Assembly (NCBI GenBank): GCA_964454015.1
Contig: CAYVQF010000001.1
Span: forward strand, 1-64,000
Direction: 5' to 3'
Length of the DNA: 64,000 nt
Source: CAYVQF01 sp964454015
GTDB lineage: Bacteria > Myxococcota_A > Bradymonadia > UBA4248
Shown: positions 34,363 to 42,443 of the stretch, one piece after another
How positions within the stretch are numbered: the first letter of the stretch is position 1
Layout: every line of letters starts with the position of its first letter
The notes under the pieces: generated by a model
What the model saw: only the letters and a program-made list of their open reading frames with translations
Database searches by the model: none
Told to the model about the DNA's origin: nothing
Program-made: the position numbers and the translations under genes

Positions 34363-37047
34363 ATGTGGTGGCGTTCGATGGCTCTCGCAGGCGTGCTGTT
34401 GGTGGCAGGCCTTGGGCTCTTTGCTTGCGACGATGAAGGTGCCAGCGTCCGTCTTCAGGCCTGTGTCGATGGCCGTTGCCCGGCCGGCTTCGATTGCGTG
34501 GACGGTCGCTGTGTCCCAGAGACAGACCAAGGTGAAGTCGAGGTCACGCCTGATGGGAGCGACGATGTGCTCGATGTGGTGCCAGAGATCGACGACCTCG
34601 CCGATCAAAGTGACCGCCCCGACGACACGCCCTGTGAAGGCGTCGTCTGTGGTAGCCAGTGCTGCACTGCTGACGCGCTCTGCCAAGATGGTGCCTGCGT
34701 CGACGTCTGTGAGCCCGTGCGGGCGCCTTGTGGATCCCTCTGCTGCGACGAGGGACAGGTCTGCCGTTTAGGCCAATGCGCTGCCAACTGCGGTGGCTAT
34801 CCCGTGTGCGGCTTTGCCTGCTGTAACTTGGGGCAGCAGTGCGTGGAGGGCCGGTGCACGACCGTGTGCAGCTCGGAACAGATCACCTGCGGTGAGGGCG
34901 ATGCGATCCGATGCTGCCCCGCTTTTCAAGAGTGCCGCAGCGACGGCACCTGTGGGCCCTGCCCTGAGCTGCGCGCTTGCGGCGCCGTTTGCTGCCCCGA
35001 GGGTGAGCGCTGTGAGGGCGGTGTCTGCCGCGCGCCTTGCGATGGGGTGCGCTGTGGGGTCGGCGGCGAGCTCTGCTGTCAGGGCGCTGAGACCTGCATC
35101 TTCGACACCTGCGTCATCCCGGGTGCGCCCTGCCAGACCTCCATTCACTGCCCCCACGATCACTACTGTGAACCCAGCCTCGGGGCCTGCATCCCCAAGG
35201 CGCTCAACACGAGCATCTGCGAGTCCATCCCCGATTTCGGCGTCTTCACCCCGAGCCCTGCCAGCGCCTTCACGGGGCTCGAGGTCAACGGGTTGATTTA
35301 CGACCAGTCCCTCACGACGCCCGTGGTCGCCGATATCGACGCCGATGGGCACCCCGACATCGCGGCGGTCATGTATAGAGGCAACCTGCTCGACGCGGTC
35401 TTGGTCATCCTCGATGGCCGCGATCTCTCGCTCAAGGCCCACAGCGCCGTCGGGGTGCAACCCAACAGCGCTGGCCTGGCTGTCGCCCAGCTCGACCCCA
35501 GCACCCCCGAGCTGGAGATCGTGGCCATCCGCCATAACGGTGGCCTCAACGTCTACCGCCATGACGGCTCCCTGTGGTGGAGCCACAGCACGGGCGCGCT
35601 CGGCACCATCCGCGACCACTCGGCGCCGGCCATCGCCGATGTCGATGGCGACGGCCGGCCAGAGATCGTCCTCGGCTTCAGCGTGATCTCTGCCGATGGC
35701 ACGGAGCTCATGCTCGACCAGGGGCAGGGGGGCGACAACTGGAACGCCAACGGGGCCATGACGGTCCCGGTCGACATGGACCTGGTGATCAACCCCGAGA
35801 CGGGACAGCGCGAGATGGAGCTCGTCGCCGGCAACCGCGTCATGAAGCTCGACGGCACTTACTTGTGGGACGTCTCTGAGACCTACAGTGACGGTTACGC
35901 CGCCGTGGCGGATCTCGACGGCGATGGCATCCCCGAGGTGGTCGTCGTCAGTCTCGGGAACGTGCGGGTCCATCACGGCCGCACAGGTGAGCTCCTCTGG
36001 GGCCCCGTCCCCATCCCCGACCTCGGTGGTGGCGCCGGGAGGGGCGGCCCCCCGACTATCGCCGATTTCGATGGCGACGGCCGCCTCGAGTTCGCCACGG
36101 CAGGGCGCGGGGCGTACGTGGTCTTCGACATGGACTGCATCGGCGAGGACGTCGATCTCAGCGCCTGTCCCTCAGGGCGCAGCGATGGCGTGCTGTGGGT
36201 GATGGCGGTCCAAGACATCTCCAGCTCGGTCACCGGGTCGAGCGTCTTCGACTTCGACGGCGACGGTCGCGCCGAGGTCGTCTACAACGACGAGTGCTTC
36301 CTGCGCGTCTACGACGGCACCACGGGTGAGGTACTCTACCAGGTGGCCAACTCCAGCCGCACCGGCTCGGAGAACCCCATCATCGTCGACGTGGACGGCG
36401 ATTTCAAAGCGGAAATCGTCGTCGTCTCCAACAACGACCAAATCATCCGCGACGCCTGCGACCACAACCCCGGCTACCCCGAGGGCGGAACCCACGGCGT
36501 CTTCGTCTACGGCGACGCCCAAGACAACTGGGTGCCGACCCGCGCCATCTGGAACCAACACACCTACCACATCACCAACGTCAACGACGACGGCACCATC
36601 CCCACCCAGGAGGCCACCCACTACCTCTCGCCCCAGGCCAACTCCTTCCGCCTCAACACCCAAGGCGAAGGCCTCTTCAACGCCCCAGACCTGGTCGTCG
36701 GGGACATCATCGCCGATCGCAGCCAGTGCCCCAACCAGCTCAGCCTCACCATCCACATCCGCAACGACGGCTCCCTCGGGGTGCCGGCTGGCGTGTGGGT
36801 CGAGGTCCGCATCTCCGCTGGCGGCGAGCTCCTCGACACCCTCTACCTCCAGACCACCGAGGTGCTCCTGCCGGGGACGTCGACGGCCCTCAGCCTCACC
36901 TGGCTGCCGCCACCGGCCCTGATGCAGCCCCTGCACATCGAGGTCACGGTCGACCAAGACGACCGCGGCATGAGCTCCTTCCGCGAGTGCCGCGAAGACA
37001 ACAACGACGCTGTGTTGACCGACGTCGAGTGCTATCAGATCAGCTAG
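34363..37047 (+). CDS. Surface lipoprotein: Cys-rich repeats, six FG-GAP-like propeller repeats, CARDB-like C-terminus
   Basis: 894 residues. The ATG at 34363 has gggagg at correct distance; the ATG at 34357 would abut that site, and the open frame from 33904 puts the signal far inside. Lipobox GLFACDDE at Cys22. Residues 30-290 hold about eight CC-containing Cys-rich units (GSQCC, GSLCC, GFACC, GAVCC), probably disulfide-rich. Then six DxDGDGxxE-type calcium loops (VADIDADGHPD, IADVDGDGRPE, VADLDGDGIPE, IADFDGDGRLE, VFDFDGDGRAE, IVDVDGDFKAE) make a beta-propeller. The last 110 residues look CARDB-like (IHIRNDGSLGVPAGVWVEV). Likely an outer-surface adhesion or recognition protein; disulfides may depend on the DsbA-like enzyme at 18954. 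Confidence 0.85.
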   Translation: MWWRSMALAGVLLVAGLGLFACDDEGASVRLQACVDGRCPAGFDCVDGRCVPETDQGEVEVTPDGSDDVLDVVPEIDDLADQSDRPDDTPCEGVVCGSQCCTADALCQDGACVDVCEPVRAPCGSLCCDEGQVCRLGQCAANCGGYPVCGFACCNLGQQCVEGRCTTVCSSEQITCGEGDAIRCCPAFQECRSDGTCGPCPELRACGAVCCPEGERCEGGVCRAPCDGVRCGVGGELCCQGAETCIFDTCVIPGAPCQTSIHCPHDHYCEPSLGACIPKALNTSICESIPDFGVFTPSPASAFTGLEVNGLIYDQSLTTPVVADIDADGHPDIAAVMYRGNLLDAVLVILDGRDLSLKAHSAVGVQPNSAGLAVAQLDPSTPELEIVAIRHNGGLNVYRHDGSLWWSHSTGALGTIRDHSAPAIADVDGDGRPEIVLGFSVISADGTELMLDQGQGGDNWNANGAMTVPVDMDLVINPETGQREMELVAGNRVMKLDGTYLWDVSETYSDGYAAVADLDGDGIPEVVVVSLGNVRVHHGRTGELLWGPVPIPDLGGGAGRGGPPTIADFDGDGRLEFATAGRGAYVVFDMDCIGEDVDLSACPSGRSDGVLWVMAVQDISSSVTGSSVFDFDGDGRAEVVYNDECFLRVYDGTTGEVLYQVANSSRTGSENPIIVDVDGDFKAEIVVVSNNDQIIRDACDHNPGYPEGGTHGVFVYGDAQDNWVPTRAIWNQHTYHITNVNDDGTIPTQEATHYLSPQANSFRLNTQGEGLFNAPDLVVGDIIADRSQCPNQLSLTIHIRNDGSLGVPAGVWVEVRISAGGELLDTLYLQTTEVLLPGTSTALSLTWLPPPALMQPLHIEVTVDQDDRGMSSFRECREDNNDAVLTDVECYQIS

Positions 37048-37107
37048 CCCTTCCCACCCCTTTGGCTGGGTTGGTGTCCACGGCCCCTTGGGCGTGCGCC
37101 CCTGCGC

Positions 37108-37692
37108 TCATGCCGCAGCGCTACCGGCCACGGCGTCGAAGAGCGTCAGGTTGGCTTCCAAGGCATGCGCAGGGAGCACCGTGGTCAAGGTCTGGCGCAC
37201 CAAGGCCACGTCGAGCTTGGGGATGAGCCCGCTCTGAGCCAGGCGCGCGATGAGGGCTACGTTCTGCATTTTCTCATCCGGTACGGCCGCGCTGACCTGC
37301 AGCACCTTGGCGCCGCGCTCTTCGAGCGCCGCGGCAACGGCCTCTGCCGTGGGATAGGAGCTCTGGCGCTGGCGCACCACCGTGGGATCCTGGGTCGTGT
37401 CGAAGTAGATCAATGTGCCGCCGGGACGCAGCATGGTCATGGCGCCGCGCAGCGCTTCGAGTCGCTCCAGGGCGAGGACCAGGTCGGCTTGCCCGGGGGG
37501 GATGATGGGGGTGCGTACGCCAGCGCCGATCCTCAGGTGGGCGCGCACCACGCCGCCGCGCTGCGCCAGGCCATGGGTCTCGACGCCTTTGACGCTGTAA
37601 GCGGCGGCGACGGCGGCACGGGTGACGACCTCATTGAGCAGCGCGATGCCCTGCCCACCGACACCACAGAGGTAAAGATTGAGGGCATTCAT
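37108..37692 (-). CDS. iorB: Indolepyruvate ferredoxin oxidoreductase beta subunit
   Basis: 194 residues, gamma-type domain of 2-oxoacid:ferredoxin oxidoreductases: YLCGVGGQGIALLNEV, KGVETHGLAQRGGVVRAHLRIG and ADLVLALERLEALR. Pairs with IorA to oxidise arylpyruvates to aryl-acetyl-CoA with reduction of ferredoxin, in aromatic amino acid degradation. The ATG at 37692 has ggaggttct upstream and overlaps the iorA stop by 4 bases, so the subunits are translated in coupled fashion. Confidence 0.9.
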   Translation of the reverse strand: MNALNLYLCGVGGQGIALLNEVVTRAAVAAAYSVKGVETHGLAQRGGVVRAHLRIGAGVRTPIIPPGQADLVLALERLEALRGAMTMLRPGGTLIYFDTTQDPTVVRQRQSSYPTAEAVAAALEERGAKVLQVSAAVPDEKMQNVALIARLAQSGLIPKLDVALVRQTLTTVLPAHALEANLTLFDAVAGSAAA

Positions 37693-39584
37693 GGGAGAAC
37701 CTCCTTGCGTTTGCGCAGGATCAAGGCGCCTTCTGGGCTGGCGGCCTTGCACGAGCCATCGCCAATGCAGAGGCCGGGATGTACCGTGGTGCGACCGTCG
37801 GCGCCCACCTGGAAGGAGGGACAGTCGAAGGCAGAGATGCGCGCGTGGGTGGCGGCGTCGGCCTTGGGATCGATGGTCATGATCATGGGCAACTCACGTC
37901 CCTTCCGCCGCAAGGCGCGGGTGAATTTCAGCATGCAGGGGTGGCTGGCGATGACCACGGAGAAGCCCGGCTGGCCGAAGGCCTCTTGTAGGGCCGCCAC
38001 CAGCTTGTCGTGCTGGTAACAATCCACCTTGCGGATGAAGCTCACTCCCAGGCCCTCCAACACCTGTTGGATGGGGATCTTGCGCTCCGCTTCGGGCGAT
38101 GAGGGGTTGGTCTGCTGTCCCGTCATGGCCGTGGCGCCGTTCTCCATGACCACCAAGGTGAGGTTGTGGTCGTTGTGGACGGCGTTGACGATGGCCGGCA
38201 TGGCGGCGTGGTAGAAGGTCGAGTCGCCCACGAAGGCCACCACTTTGCGGGAAGTGTTGCCCAGGGCGAGCCCCGCTCCCGTCGCCGTGGAGTGGCCCAT
38301 GCTCAACAAAGCCTGGCCGAGGCGATAGGGGGCGAAGGCGCCCATGGTGTGACAGCCGATGTCGGCCACGGTGATGGCGCCCTCAGGGAGAGCCGCGCGC
38401 ACGGCGTAAAATGCGGCGCGGTGCCCGCAGCCCGGGCAGAAAGTGGGCACCCGGGGCGTGATCGCCGCGGCGCCGGGGGTGGCGCTGGGGGCAGGCTCGG
38501 TAAAGAGGCTGGGCCAGGCGTCGGCCAGCACTTGGGCGACCGCCGCGAGGTCCAGCTCGCCGCTGAGGTGGCTGTCTTGGCGGGCCAGGATGCGACAGCG
38601 CAGGCGGTGGTCGTAGGCAAAGGCTTTGATCTCTTGCTCGAGGACACGGTCGAGCTCTTCCAAGACCAGGATCTCATCGTGCTGGCTCAAGAAGTCGAGC
38701 AAGCTCTGCCCGGGCAGGGGGAAGGTGTAGCCCAGTTTGAAAAGATCGATGGGGTGCCCGGCGCGCTCGAGGTGCTCCAGGCAGGCCATGGCCGGTAGTC
38801 CGGCGGCGATGATGCCGTGGCGGAGGCCGCCTATGGGGGCACTGCCGTTGGGCGTGAGGACCGAATTCCATGGCGAGTGGGCGGCCTCGATGGCGACCTC
38901 ACGCAGGCGCTGCAGGGCGCGGGCTTTCATGGGAAAGACCGCTTGGGTGATAGGGATGTGCTCTCCGTCTCGCGCCGAGAAGCGAGGCGTCCAGTCGGGC
39001 TCGTTGTCGGGGCGCGCCCCGAAGTGTACCACCTCGCGTTGGTGACAGACGTGGGTGGTGAGCCGCAGCAGGACGGGCATGCGGCGGGTGCGGGCGATGC
39101 GCGCGGCCTCCAGGTACATGTGGTAGGTCTCGGCGGGTGAGGCTGGCTCCAGCATGGGCATCAGGGACATGCGCGCGAAGTGCCGGTTGTCTTGTTCGTT
39201 CTGCGAGCTGTTGGCCCCTGGGTCGTCTCCGAGGATGACCACCATGCCTCCAGCGAGATCCATGAGGGGGAGCTGGACGGCCGAGTCGGCGGCGACATTG
39301 AGGCCGACGGACTTGAAGAACACCGCCGCGAGGTGGCCGTTCATGGACGCCCCGTAGGCGACCTCCAGGGCGACCTTCTCATTGGTGGCGTATTCGAAGT
39401 AGAAGGGCCGCTGCGCCGAGGGGATGCTGAGAATGGCGTCGGCGATCTCCGGCGTGGGTGAGCCGGGGTAGGTGGTGACCACCATGGTCTCGGCCTCGAT
39501 CATCGCGCGAACCAGGGCATGGTTCGCCATGATGAGTTCCGACCATGGCGCGGACTGAAGCAAGAGGGCGTTGAGTGCTGCCAT
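37689..39584 (-). CDS. iorA: Indolepyruvate ferredoxin oxidoreductase alpha subunit with degenerate Fe-S tail
   Basis: 631 residues. Pyruvate-ferredoxin-oxidoreductase core: TTYPGSPTPEI, FEYATNEKVALEVAYGAS, the domain with DDPGANSSQNEQDNR, then the thiamine-diphosphate domain with CPGCGHRAAFYAV and the GDSTFYHAAMPA loop. IorA normally ends in a two-[4Fe-4S] ferredoxin domain. Here the tail after FDCPSF keeps only CIGDGSC, and the usual C-x3-CP is KAASPEGA, so at least one cluster cannot form in the standard way. An alternative start is the ATG about 18 codons in. It is 144 bases from the YkgJ-like gene. Confidence 0.9.
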   Translation of the reverse strand: MAALNALLLQSAPWSELIMANHALVRAMIEAETMVVTTYPGSPTPEIADAILSIPSAQRPFYFEYATNEKVALEVAYGASMNGHLAAVFFKSVGLNVAADSAVQLPLMDLAGGMVVILGDDPGANSSQNEQDNRHFARMSLMPMLEPASPAETYHMYLEAARIARTRRMPVLLRLTTHVCHQREVVHFGARPDNEPDWTPRFSARDGEHIPITQAVFPMKARALQRLREVAIEAAHSPWNSVLTPNGSAPIGGLRHGIIAAGLPAMACLEHLERAGHPIDLFKLGYTFPLPGQSLLDFLSQHDEILVLEELDRVLEQEIKAFAYDHRLRCRILARQDSHLSGELDLAAVAQVLADAWPSLFTEPAPSATPGAAAITPRVPTFCPGCGHRAAFYAVRAALPEGAITVADIGCHTMGAFAPYRLGQALLSMGHSTATGAGLALGNTSRKVVAFVGDSTFYHAAMPAIVNAVHNDHNLTLVVMENGATAMTGQQTNPSSPEAERKIPIQQVLEGLGVSFIRKVDCYQHDKLVAALQEAFGQPGFSVVIASHPCMLKFTRALRRKGRELPMIMTIDPKADAATHARISAFDCPSFQVGADGRTTVHPGLCIGDGSCKAASPEGALILRKRKEVLP

Positions 39585-39727
39585 CGTTCATCTCACGTCA
39601 TGCGGCAAGAGCCGTGGGGGAGGGCGCCAGGGCGCAACGAGGCCTGAACTTAGCGGCTTTGCCCTTGTCCTGCAAATGTCGTCTCAGAGGTCCTGCGGGG
39701 TGGGCAGGGCGGCGGTGGACGCCACCC

Positions 39728-40930
39728 TCAGGAGCGGCGACCCAGGGGGCGCTTTTTGGCGCCCCGCCCTGGGGCTTTCAGCCAAGGCGCGCTGGCTGGT
39801 GCTGGGCGCAGCCGCGGCAGCAAGGGCTCGAGCAAGCGGAGCACGGCGACGCGCTGGGCGAAGTGCGCTGGCAAGTGAGCGCTGAGGATGGCGCCCAGGG
39901 GGCGGTTGCCTGCGGCCGCTTTGATGGCCTGGGCGATGGCCTGGGCTTGCTGATGCAGCGGGGTGAAGGCGCCCACATCGGGGCTCTCTCCCCCTTGCCA
40001 CAGGAAGGGCTCCTCCCAAGCGGCGAGCCACCACCACAGGGCTTTGGTCTCGGTCCACAGGGTGGTGACATCCTGGAGGGTGAGGTGGCGGGCGGCCATT
40101 TTTTCGCCCAGGGCGAGGGCGTTCAACCACAGGGGCCAGAGCTGTGGCCACCGCAGGGCCATGTGCGCGCCATGGAGGACGGGATCTTGGCCGAAGGCCT
40201 CGTTGAAGCGCAGGGAGGGACAGGCGGTCAAGGCGCTCACGAGGGTGCGTGGGCTCGGCGGCGGTGGCGGGGTTGGGAAGAGGCAGGCGATGGCCTCGGC
40301 GGCGAGTCGGGGTGGGCGCCCGTCGGAGGTGGTCACAGCAAAAGCGCGATGCGCCTGGGCGAGGACGTCATCCAAGGGGATGCTGGACGGGTCGGGGCTG
40401 GTGAGGAGGCGCTGGGCTTGGGCGAAGAGGCGGAGGGAGAGGTGGTGTTCGCGCTGGAGGAAGTCGGTGGGGAGGGTGGTGGGGAGGCTCTGGGTGAGGC
40501 TGGGATCGGAGATGGCGTCGAGGTCGGCGAGGACTGAGCTGTGGCTGACGCCGTGGGCGTTGACCACTTCGAGGGGGCAGATGACGGGGTTGTAGTCCAC
40601 CACGCGTTGCTCGCCGCAGCGGAAGACGCGGTTGAAGGGGAAGAGTTTGCAGGCGCCGGGTTTGTGGTCTCGGCCGTGCTCGCTCTCGATGCGGCAGCGC
40701 AGCTCGGGGTCGAGGAACCAGCAGCCGGCGCGCGGGTTGGCCATGGTCCAGGTGTTGCCGCGCAGGCGGAGGAAGAGGGCGGCGTCGGGGTAGGCGTCGA
40801 GGATTTGGGTGGGTGTGTGGTGGTGGCTTTCGAGGCCGATGCCGAGGCCGCGGCAGCAGGCGCCGCATTCGCGGCAATCATAGCGGAGGCCGCCGTCTGG
40901 CCAGGTGAAGTAGGTGGGGTGTGCGGGCAT
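39728..40930 (-). CDS. YkgJ-family cysteine-cluster protein
   Basis: 400 residues. N-terminal Cys cluster YDCRECGACC (Cys19, 22, 25, 26), CWFLDPELRCRIESEHG and KPGACKLFPFNRVF are the YkgJ-type metal-binding pattern. The remaining 270 residues are Pro/Ala/Leu-rich helices and not recognised. Family members bind Zn or Fe-S; activity unknown. It starts 18 bases after ruvC on the same strand, so it is the third gene of a yebC-ruvC unit. Confidence 0.8.
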   Translation of the reverse strand: MPAHPTYFTWPDGGLRYDCRECGACCRGLGIGLESHHHTPTQILDAYPDAALFLRLRGNTWTMANPRAGCWFLDPELRCRIESEHGRDHKPGACKLFPFNRVFRCGEQRVVDYNPVICPLEVVNAHGVSHSSVLADLDAISDPSLTQSLPTTLPTDFLQREHHLSLRLFAQAQRLLTSPDPSSIPLDDVLAQAHRAFAVTTSDGRPPRLAAEAIACLFPTPPPPPSPRTLVSALTACPSLRFNEAFGQDPVLHGAHMALRWPQLWPLWLNALALGEKMAARHLTLQDVTTLWTETKALWWWLAAWEEPFLWQGGESPDVGAFTPLHQQAQAIAQAIKAAAGNRPLGAILSAHLPAHFAQRVAVLRLLEPLLPRLRPAPASAPWLKAPGRGAKKRPLGRRS

Positions 40931-40948
40931 GGGGACCTCTGGGGGCGC

Positions 40949-41467
40949 TCAAGGGGTACGCCGTCGCAGGGCGTCGATGCCCTGATGGTGCTGGGCATGG
41001 CAGATGGCCAAGGCGAGGGCGTCTGAGGCGTCGAGGGCGAGGGCGGTGGCGTCCATGGACAAGATGAGCTTGACCATTTTCTGCACCTGGTCTTTGTCGG
41101 CCCGTCCGGTGCCGACGACGGCCTGTTTGACATGGGTCGGGGCGTACTCGGCGACGCTCAGGTGGTGGTGGGCGCAGGCGACGAGGGCGGCACCGCGGGC
41201 TTGTCCCAGCTTGAGGGCCGAGTCGGCGTTGCGGTGGTGGAAGAGCCCTTCGACGGCGGCTTCCGTGGGCCGGTGCTGGGCGATGATGTCGCTGAGGCCT
41301 TGAAAGATGAGGTAGAGGCGGGCGTGGAGCTCGCCTTTGGGGACGGCGATGCGACCGGCATGAAGCAGGGCGAGTTTGTTGCCGGACTTTTCGATGATGC
41401 CGAAGCCAGTGAAGCGGCTCCCTGGGTCGATGCCGATGATGCGTCGCTTGGTTGTGGGGTCTTGCAA
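40949..41467 (-). CDS. ruvC: Holliday junction resolvase
   Basis: 172 residues. Catalytic acids are all present: Asp14 in GIDPGSRFTGFG, Glu73 in AAVEGLF, Asp146 and Asp149 in LDASDALALAICH. RuvC cleaves Holliday junctions during recombination repair. There is no ATG or GTG at the N-terminus. The only start before the essential GIDPG is a TTG at 41467, two codons after the in-frame amber stop of yebC, with no strong ribosome site. Expression probably depends on re-initiation after yebC, or on some amber readthrough giving a fusion. ruvA and ruvB are not in the window. Confidence 0.92.
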   Translation of the reverse strand: MQDPTTKRRIIGIDPGSRFTGFGIIEKSGNKLALLHAGRIAVPKGELHARLYLIFQGLSDIIAQHRPTEAAVEGLFHHRNADSALKLGQARGAALVACAHHHLSVAEYAPTHVKQAVVGTGRADKDQVQKMVKLILSMDATALALDASDALALAICHAQHHQGIDALRRRTP

Positions 41468-41470
41468 AGC

Positions 41471-42223
41471 CTAGCCCATGATTTCTGCCAGGAGGGCATC
41501 ATCGATGTCGGCGTTGGTGTAGACGTTTTGGACGTCGTCGTTGTCTTCGAGGACTTGCCACAGCTTCATGGTCTGGCCGGCGACCTTGGCGTCTTCGACT
41601 TTGATGGTGTTCTGGGCGATTTTGGTGAGCTCGACCGAGTCGAGGGCGTAGCCCGCGGCTTCGAGATTTTTGGCGACCTCTGCCAGATCCGTGGGGGCTG
41701 TGGTGATCTGGAAGGTGTTGTCGTCGACCTCGACGTCCTCGGCGCCGGCCTCGATGGCGGCCATCATGACCTCGTCTTCCTCGCGACCTTCGCCGGCGAT
41801 GGTGATGAGGCCTTTGGTTTCGAATTGCCAGGCGACGCAGCCCGCTTCGCCGACGGCCCCGCCGGCTTTGGAGAAGGCGAGGCGCACCTCGGCGACGGTG
41901 CGGTTCTTGTTGTCCGTGAGGGCCTTGACCAAGACGGCGACGCCTCCAGGTCCGTAGCCTTCGTAGAAGACCTCATCGAAGTTGGTGCCTTCGCCGCCGC
42001 CAGCGCCGCGTTTGATGGCCCTTTCGATGTTGTCTTTGGGCATGTTGAGGGCTTTGGCCTTCTGCACGGCGAGGCGCAGCCCGGGGTTGAACTCGATGTC
42101 ACCGCCGCCATCGCGGGCGGCGACGATCATCTCACGCACCACTTTGGTCCAAGCCTTGGAACGCAGAGAGTCCTGGCGCGCCTTTTTGTGCTTGATTGTG
42201 CTCCACTTATTGTGACCTGACAT
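41471..42223 (-). CDS. yebC: YebC/TACO1-family protein
   Basis: 250 residues, typical length. MSGHNKWSTIKHKKARQD at the N-terminus, NMPKDNIERAIKRGAGG and FYEGYGPGGVAVLV are family signatures. YebC proteins are linked to gene regulation and to helping ribosomes through proline stretches. Association with ruvC is widespread in bacteria. It is the first gene of a probable yebC-ruvC-YkgJ operon behind the promoter at 42327-42355. Confidence 0.95.
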   Translation of the reverse strand: MSGHNKWSTIKHKKARQDSLRSKAWTKVVREMIVAARDGGGDIEFNPGLRLAVQKAKALNMPKDNIERAIKRGAGGGEGTNFDEVFYEGYGPGGVAVLVKALTDNKNRTVAEVRLAFSKAGGAVGEAGCVAWQFETKGLITIAGEGREEDEVMMAAIEAGAEDVEVDDNTFQITTAPTDLAEVAKNLEAAGYALDSVELTKIAQNTIKVEDAKVAGQTMKLWQVLEDNDDVQNVYTNADIDDALLAEIMG

Positions 42224-42326
42224 AAAACCTGCGTGCCTTTCAGTTGCGATGATGGGCGAAATGACGAAGGGGTCACAGCGCGACGAAGGCGGCGCTGAGT
42301 CCGCGCTCTGACTTTGCTGCGCGCGC

Positions 42327-42355
42327 ATTATAGCGATACAGGCGTTCAAGCTAAA
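42327..42355 (-). promoter_or_regulatory. Putative sigma-70 promoter of yebC-ruvC
   Basis: On the minus strand a perfect TATAAT (42327-42332) lies 17 bases from TTTAGC (42350-42355). The leader to yebC would be about 97 bases. The perfect -10 makes this the best promoter in the window. Confidence 0.5.
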
Positions 42356-42443
42356 GGGCGCGTGGATCATCGTTGCGCAATGATCTTGGCGCGACCCAGC
42401 GTGAGGTGTGGGTCGGCGCGGGCCGGCGCCCCGCGGGCAGGTG

